Assembly (NCBI GenBank): GCA_051652245.1
Contig: JBOFTV010000029.1
Coordinates: forward strand, 1 to 6,334
Direction of reading: 5' to 3'
DNA from: BHER01 sp051652245
Lineage (GTDB): Bacteria; Bacillota_I; Bacilli_A; Culicoidibacterales; Culicoidibacteraceae
Length of the DNA stretch: 6,334 bases
Shown here: positions 3,853-6,334 of the stretch, in pieces
How positions within the stretch are numbered: position 1 is the stretch's first letter
Layout: the number at the start of each line of letters is the position of its first letter
Made by a program: the position numbers and the translations under genes
The notes under the pieces: model-generated
The model's input: only the letters and a program-made list of their open reading frames with translations
Told to the model about the DNA's origin: nothing
The model's database searches: none

Positions 3853-6334
3853 ATGAAGGGGATAATTATTTTTTTGGCGTTGAATCTGCTATTTGGGGGG
3901 GCAGTATTTTCACCTGTTCCTGTTGTTGCTAGCAATGAGAGTATGCAGCAAGTTAGCGGTCCGGATCCAGATTTAATAACGGCTACTTATAAGAGTTATG
4001 CTTCTAATACGGTTAACTTTATCCGGCTGGAGCAACATATTGAGGGGCTTGCGGCGGTGGTTGTTTCTTTTAATGTTGGTGGGACGTTTACGGCAAATTT
4101 GGAGACAGTGACTTCGAGTTTAAATGGGATGCAAGTTAAGCTGTATAATAAAAGTGGCACGCAGAAAAACACATGGTCAGCGGCAAGTGTGACAGCGGAT
4201 GGGACAAATTTAATTAATGCTCTTAGGAGTTGGACGTGGAACGAGGGCGATGTCTTGTTTCAGACAAGGACATCGGGAAGTTATTCGAAAATTCATTTTT
4301 TAGACGGTCGAATTGGTTCCTTTAATGCGAGTAATCCACAGTTTAATATTGTGCTAACTAAAAATGCAAACTTGGATGTCAATGATATAACAGATGAGGT
4401 AATTAGTGGCAAAGGAATTGAAATATCAGCAGGAGAAGTGGCAACAATTAATCAGACAATTGTTTCTAAAGCGGCAGCACTGGCCTATAAATTAGCAGAT
4501 GGTGTTAATGTCCCACTAACGCAAATTGATACGGCAAGTGTAGGGAGTCTTCCAGGAGTTTATAATGCGATAGTGAAGACTGCAAAGGGAACACAAAAGA
4601 ATATTTCGGTGCGGGTGATTGATGACATTTCACCAATTATTACGTCTGATTCCGAGATTACTTATGAAAAAAATAGGTTCCTTGCACGGGTGACAGAGAG
4701 CCAATTTTTAGTGGATATTTCGGCAAGTATTGATGAAGCAGGAACGATTACGTCTGATTTTATAACAATTGTTGACTTAACAACGGTTGGTGACTATCTG
4801 GTTACGCTGCGAGCAAAGGATACGCATAATAATATTGCTATTCCAGTGTCGGTAATGGTTCATGTTGTTGATACAATAATTCCTGTGTTAAGTGCAACGG
4901 ATTCAATTATTTATGAACGGGGCGTACCTGTGGTGGAGGCCCAATTTTTAGCGGGGATAGATGCAACATTAAATGAGGATGGCGTTATTACGAGTGATTT
5001 GGTGGCAGTTGTTGATTTTAATGTCTCGGGTGATTATTTAGTGACACTAAATGGGACTGATTTAGCGGGAAATGTGGCAAATCCATTAGCAGTTACAGTA
5101 ACTGTATCTGATCAACGACCACCGGTGTTGACGGGTAAAGTTGGTCAGGAGTATGTGCTGAATACGGTGAAAACGGAGGCCGAATTCTTACTTGATATTG
5201 AAGCAACATTGGATGAGCCGGGTGTTGTTACGAGTAATTTTGAGGCAGCTGTTGATTTAACGGTTGCCGGGGTTTATAAAGTGACGCTTGAGGGTGAAGA
5301 TGTGGATAATAATCCGGCAAATTCAATTATTGTAACGGTGTTGGTTACTGATGATCCTAATACGAAAATTGATGTGGATAACAAAGAAATGATTGTTGCT
5401 TATCCTTTTACGGTCAATGAGTCTGATTTTTCGGGTATTGATTTTATTGAGGAGGCAAAAGCGCGAGCTTGGGATGTCCTCACTGGTGCAGCAGCTGTTG
5501 TGAATGTGAAAGAGGTTATTTTAAATGGTGATGGTACAAACACACTTATTTTTGATACAAACAAGCAGACAGAACAGACGGTATTGGTGACACTAATTGA
5601 CGATGTCCCACCAGTTATTATAGCGGATGCATCCATTGTGTATGAGCGGACGATAATGAAGGACGATGCTACGTTTTTGTTAGATGTTAGTGCATCGTTA
5701 ACAGAGGCGGGTGTTGTTACGAGTAATTTTGAGGCAGCTGTTGATTTGAATGTTGCTGGCGAATATACAGTGGAGTTAACAGGGGTTGATACGATTGGAA
5801 ATAATGCAATTCCTGTTAATGTTAATGTTGTTGTTAGTGATACAGTTGAACCAATATTAAATGCGGATGCAGCAATTACGTATCCAATTGGAACACTGAA
5901 AACGGAAAATTCGTTTTTGTCGGAGGTTAGTGCAACATTAGATGAGCCGGGTGTAATCACAAGTGATTTTGTGCTAGGTGTTGATTTAAGTGTAAGTGGT
6001 GTTTACAAAGTGACGTTAGGGGCAACAGATACAGCTGGAAATGTTGCAGCACCAAAAGAAGTGATGGTGTTAGTGACGGATGGTGCAAATACGGAAGTTA
6101 ATCCACTAAATGAAGAGTTTATTAGAGCCTATCCGTTTACCGTGAATTTAAGTGATGTGGGAGCGACGGATTTTGTCCTTAATGCGCAAGCAGAAGCGTG
6201 GAATACGACAACGGGAGCCACAGTCGGAGTTACTCTTAAAAATCCGAAGCCAACAGTTGGTGGAGCATATAATGCAGTGTTTGAAACCGGATTAGGGACG
6301 ACGATTACCGTCGTTGTAACAGTAACAGATAATA
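3853..6334 (+). CDS. LapB-like Ig-repeat surface adhesin, 5' part (cut by window edge)
   Basis: The frame is open for 827 codons to the right edge. Residues 1-26 look like a signal peptide (MKG, hydrophobic core, cleavage probably after VVA), so the product is exported. Residues about 27-175 form an N-terminal domain without cysteine, resembling the head region of Listeria LapB-type proteins. From about 176 the protein is a chain of Ig-like domains of about 80 residues in two kinds. Kind A, at about 258-340, 341-420, 421-500, 584-663 and 664-743, has V-x-DxxxPVL, T-S-D/N-F, VDL-x-V-x-G-x-Y-x-V-T-L and sometimes AGN. Kind B, at about 501-583 and 744-827 with a diverged copy at 176-257, has AYPFTVN, A-x-A-W and T-x-x-V-x-V-T. 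These match the alternating repeats of LapB-repeat proteins, which in Listeria are anchored to the wall by sortase; the LPXTG end is not in view. Binding to host cells is known for LapB and only inferred here. Its DNA is richer in G+C than the com genes. Confidence 0.85.
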   Translation, partial: MKGIIIFLALNLLFGGAVFSPVPVVASNESMQQVSGPDPDLITATYKSYASNTVNFIRLEQHIEGLAAVVVSFNVGGTFTANLETVTSSLNGMQVKLYNKSGTQKNTWSAASVTADGTNLINALRSWTWNEGDVLFQTRTSGSYSKIHFLDGRIGSFNASNPQFNIVLTKNANLDVNDITDEVISGKGIEISAGEVATINQTIVSKAAALAYKLADGVNVPLTQIDTASVGSLPGVYNAIVKTAKGTQKNISVRVIDDISPIITSDSEITYEKNRFLARVTESQFLVDISASIDEAGTITSDFITIVDLTTVGDYLVTLRAKDTHNNIAIPVSVMVHVVDTIIPVLSATDSIIYERGVPVVEAQFLAGIDATLNEDGVITSDLVAVVDFNVSGDYLVTLNGTDLAGNVANPLAVTVTVSDQRPPVLTGKVGQEYVLNTVKTEAEFLLDIEATLDEPGVVTSNFEAAVDLTVAGVYKVTLEGEDVDNNPANSIIVTVLVTDDPNTKIDVDNKEMIVAYPFTVNESDFSGIDFIEEAKARAWDVLTGAAAVVNVKEVILNGDGTNTLIFDTNKQTEQTVLVTLIDDVPPVIIADASIVYERTIMKDDATFLLDVSASLTEAGVVTSNFEAAVDLNVAGEYTVELTGVDTIGNNAIPVNVNVVVSDTVEPILNADAAITYPIGTLKTENSFLSEVSATLDEPGVITSDFVLGVDLSVSGVYKVTLGATDTAGNVAAPKEVMVLVTDGANTEVNPLNEEFIRAYPFTVNLSDVGATDFVLNAQAEAWNTTTGATVGVTLKNPKPTVGGAYNAVFETGLGTTITVVVTVTDN
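5221..5258 (+). repeat. 38-base identical segment shared by two adhesin repeats (second copy 5710-5747)
   Basis: Within Ig-like repeats A3 and A4, the stretch encoding GVVTSNFEAAVDL is identical at the DNA level for 38 bases, at 5221-5258 and again at 5710-5747, 489 bases apart. The surrounding repeat units have diverged at many positions, so this points to recent gene conversion or unequal exchange between repeats rather than selection on protein alone. Exchange between the copies would delete or add about six repeat-lengths' worth of codons (163) in frame, i.e. one A plus one B domain. Confidence 0.8.

Noticed and set aside
5400..5960. 186-codon minus-strand ORF rich in Ser, Thr and Val
   Set aside because: It is antisense to the adhesin repeats. 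The open frame follows from the GTT/ACG/GAT-rich repeat codons, and there is no ribosome binding site or family resemblance.
1..6334. CRISPR arrays, tRNA or rRNA genes, transposases, phage attachment sites
   Set aside because: No regularly spaced short repeats, cloverleaf structures, transposase motifs or paired end repeats were seen on either strand.

Overview
The window looks like accessory DNA from a low-GC Gram-positive, most probably Listeria or a close relative. The strongest clue is a large secreted protein built of LapB-type Ig-like repeats (from 3853 to the right edge), an architecture typical of Listeria surface adhesins. Strong AAGGAGG-type ribosome binding sites, AT-rich DNA and remnants of a microcompartment locus also fit. 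The species call is inference.

Left third, minus strand (2096 down to 1): a compact ComX-ComQ-ComP quorum-sensing locus. It encodes a 65-residue pheromone precursor with a Trp at residue 53 in a DPTLWGE context, a 302-residue isoprenyl-synthase-like ComQ with a DDFFD motif, and the first 323 residues of a polytopic ComP-like sensor kinase cut by the window edge. In the known system ComQ isoprenylates the ComX tryptophan, the mature peptide is exported, ComP senses it and phosphorylates ComA. A comA would be expected just left of the window but cannot be seen. The gene order is comX-comQ-comP, not the comQ-comX-comP of Bacillus, and ComX has an unusually long tail after the Trp.

Middle (2097-2892): no convincing protein gene. 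It holds an intrinsic-terminator-like hairpin upstream of comX, a plus-strand promoter-like sequence and a plus-strand terminator that together could bound a non-coding RNA of about 300 nt, an almost perfect 19-bp palindrome, and a perfect 14-bp hairpin.

2893-3665, plus strand: a decayed cluster. It starts with the first codons of a bacterial microcompartment (BMC) shell protein that run into the remains of a LytS/YesM-type histidine kinase, followed with an ATGA overlap by remains of an AraC-type response regulator. All are broken by stops, frameshifts and deletions.

3666-6334, plus strand: a promoter-like region, a strong ribosome binding site and the 5' 827 codons of the LapB-like adhesin: signal peptide, N-terminal domain, then alternating Ig-like repeats of about 80 residues. 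The C-terminus, where an LPXTG anchor would be expected, lies outside the window.

The main point of interest is a ComQXP-type pheromone system, with permuted order and atypical ComX and ComP, beside an adhesin gene in a probable Listeria background.
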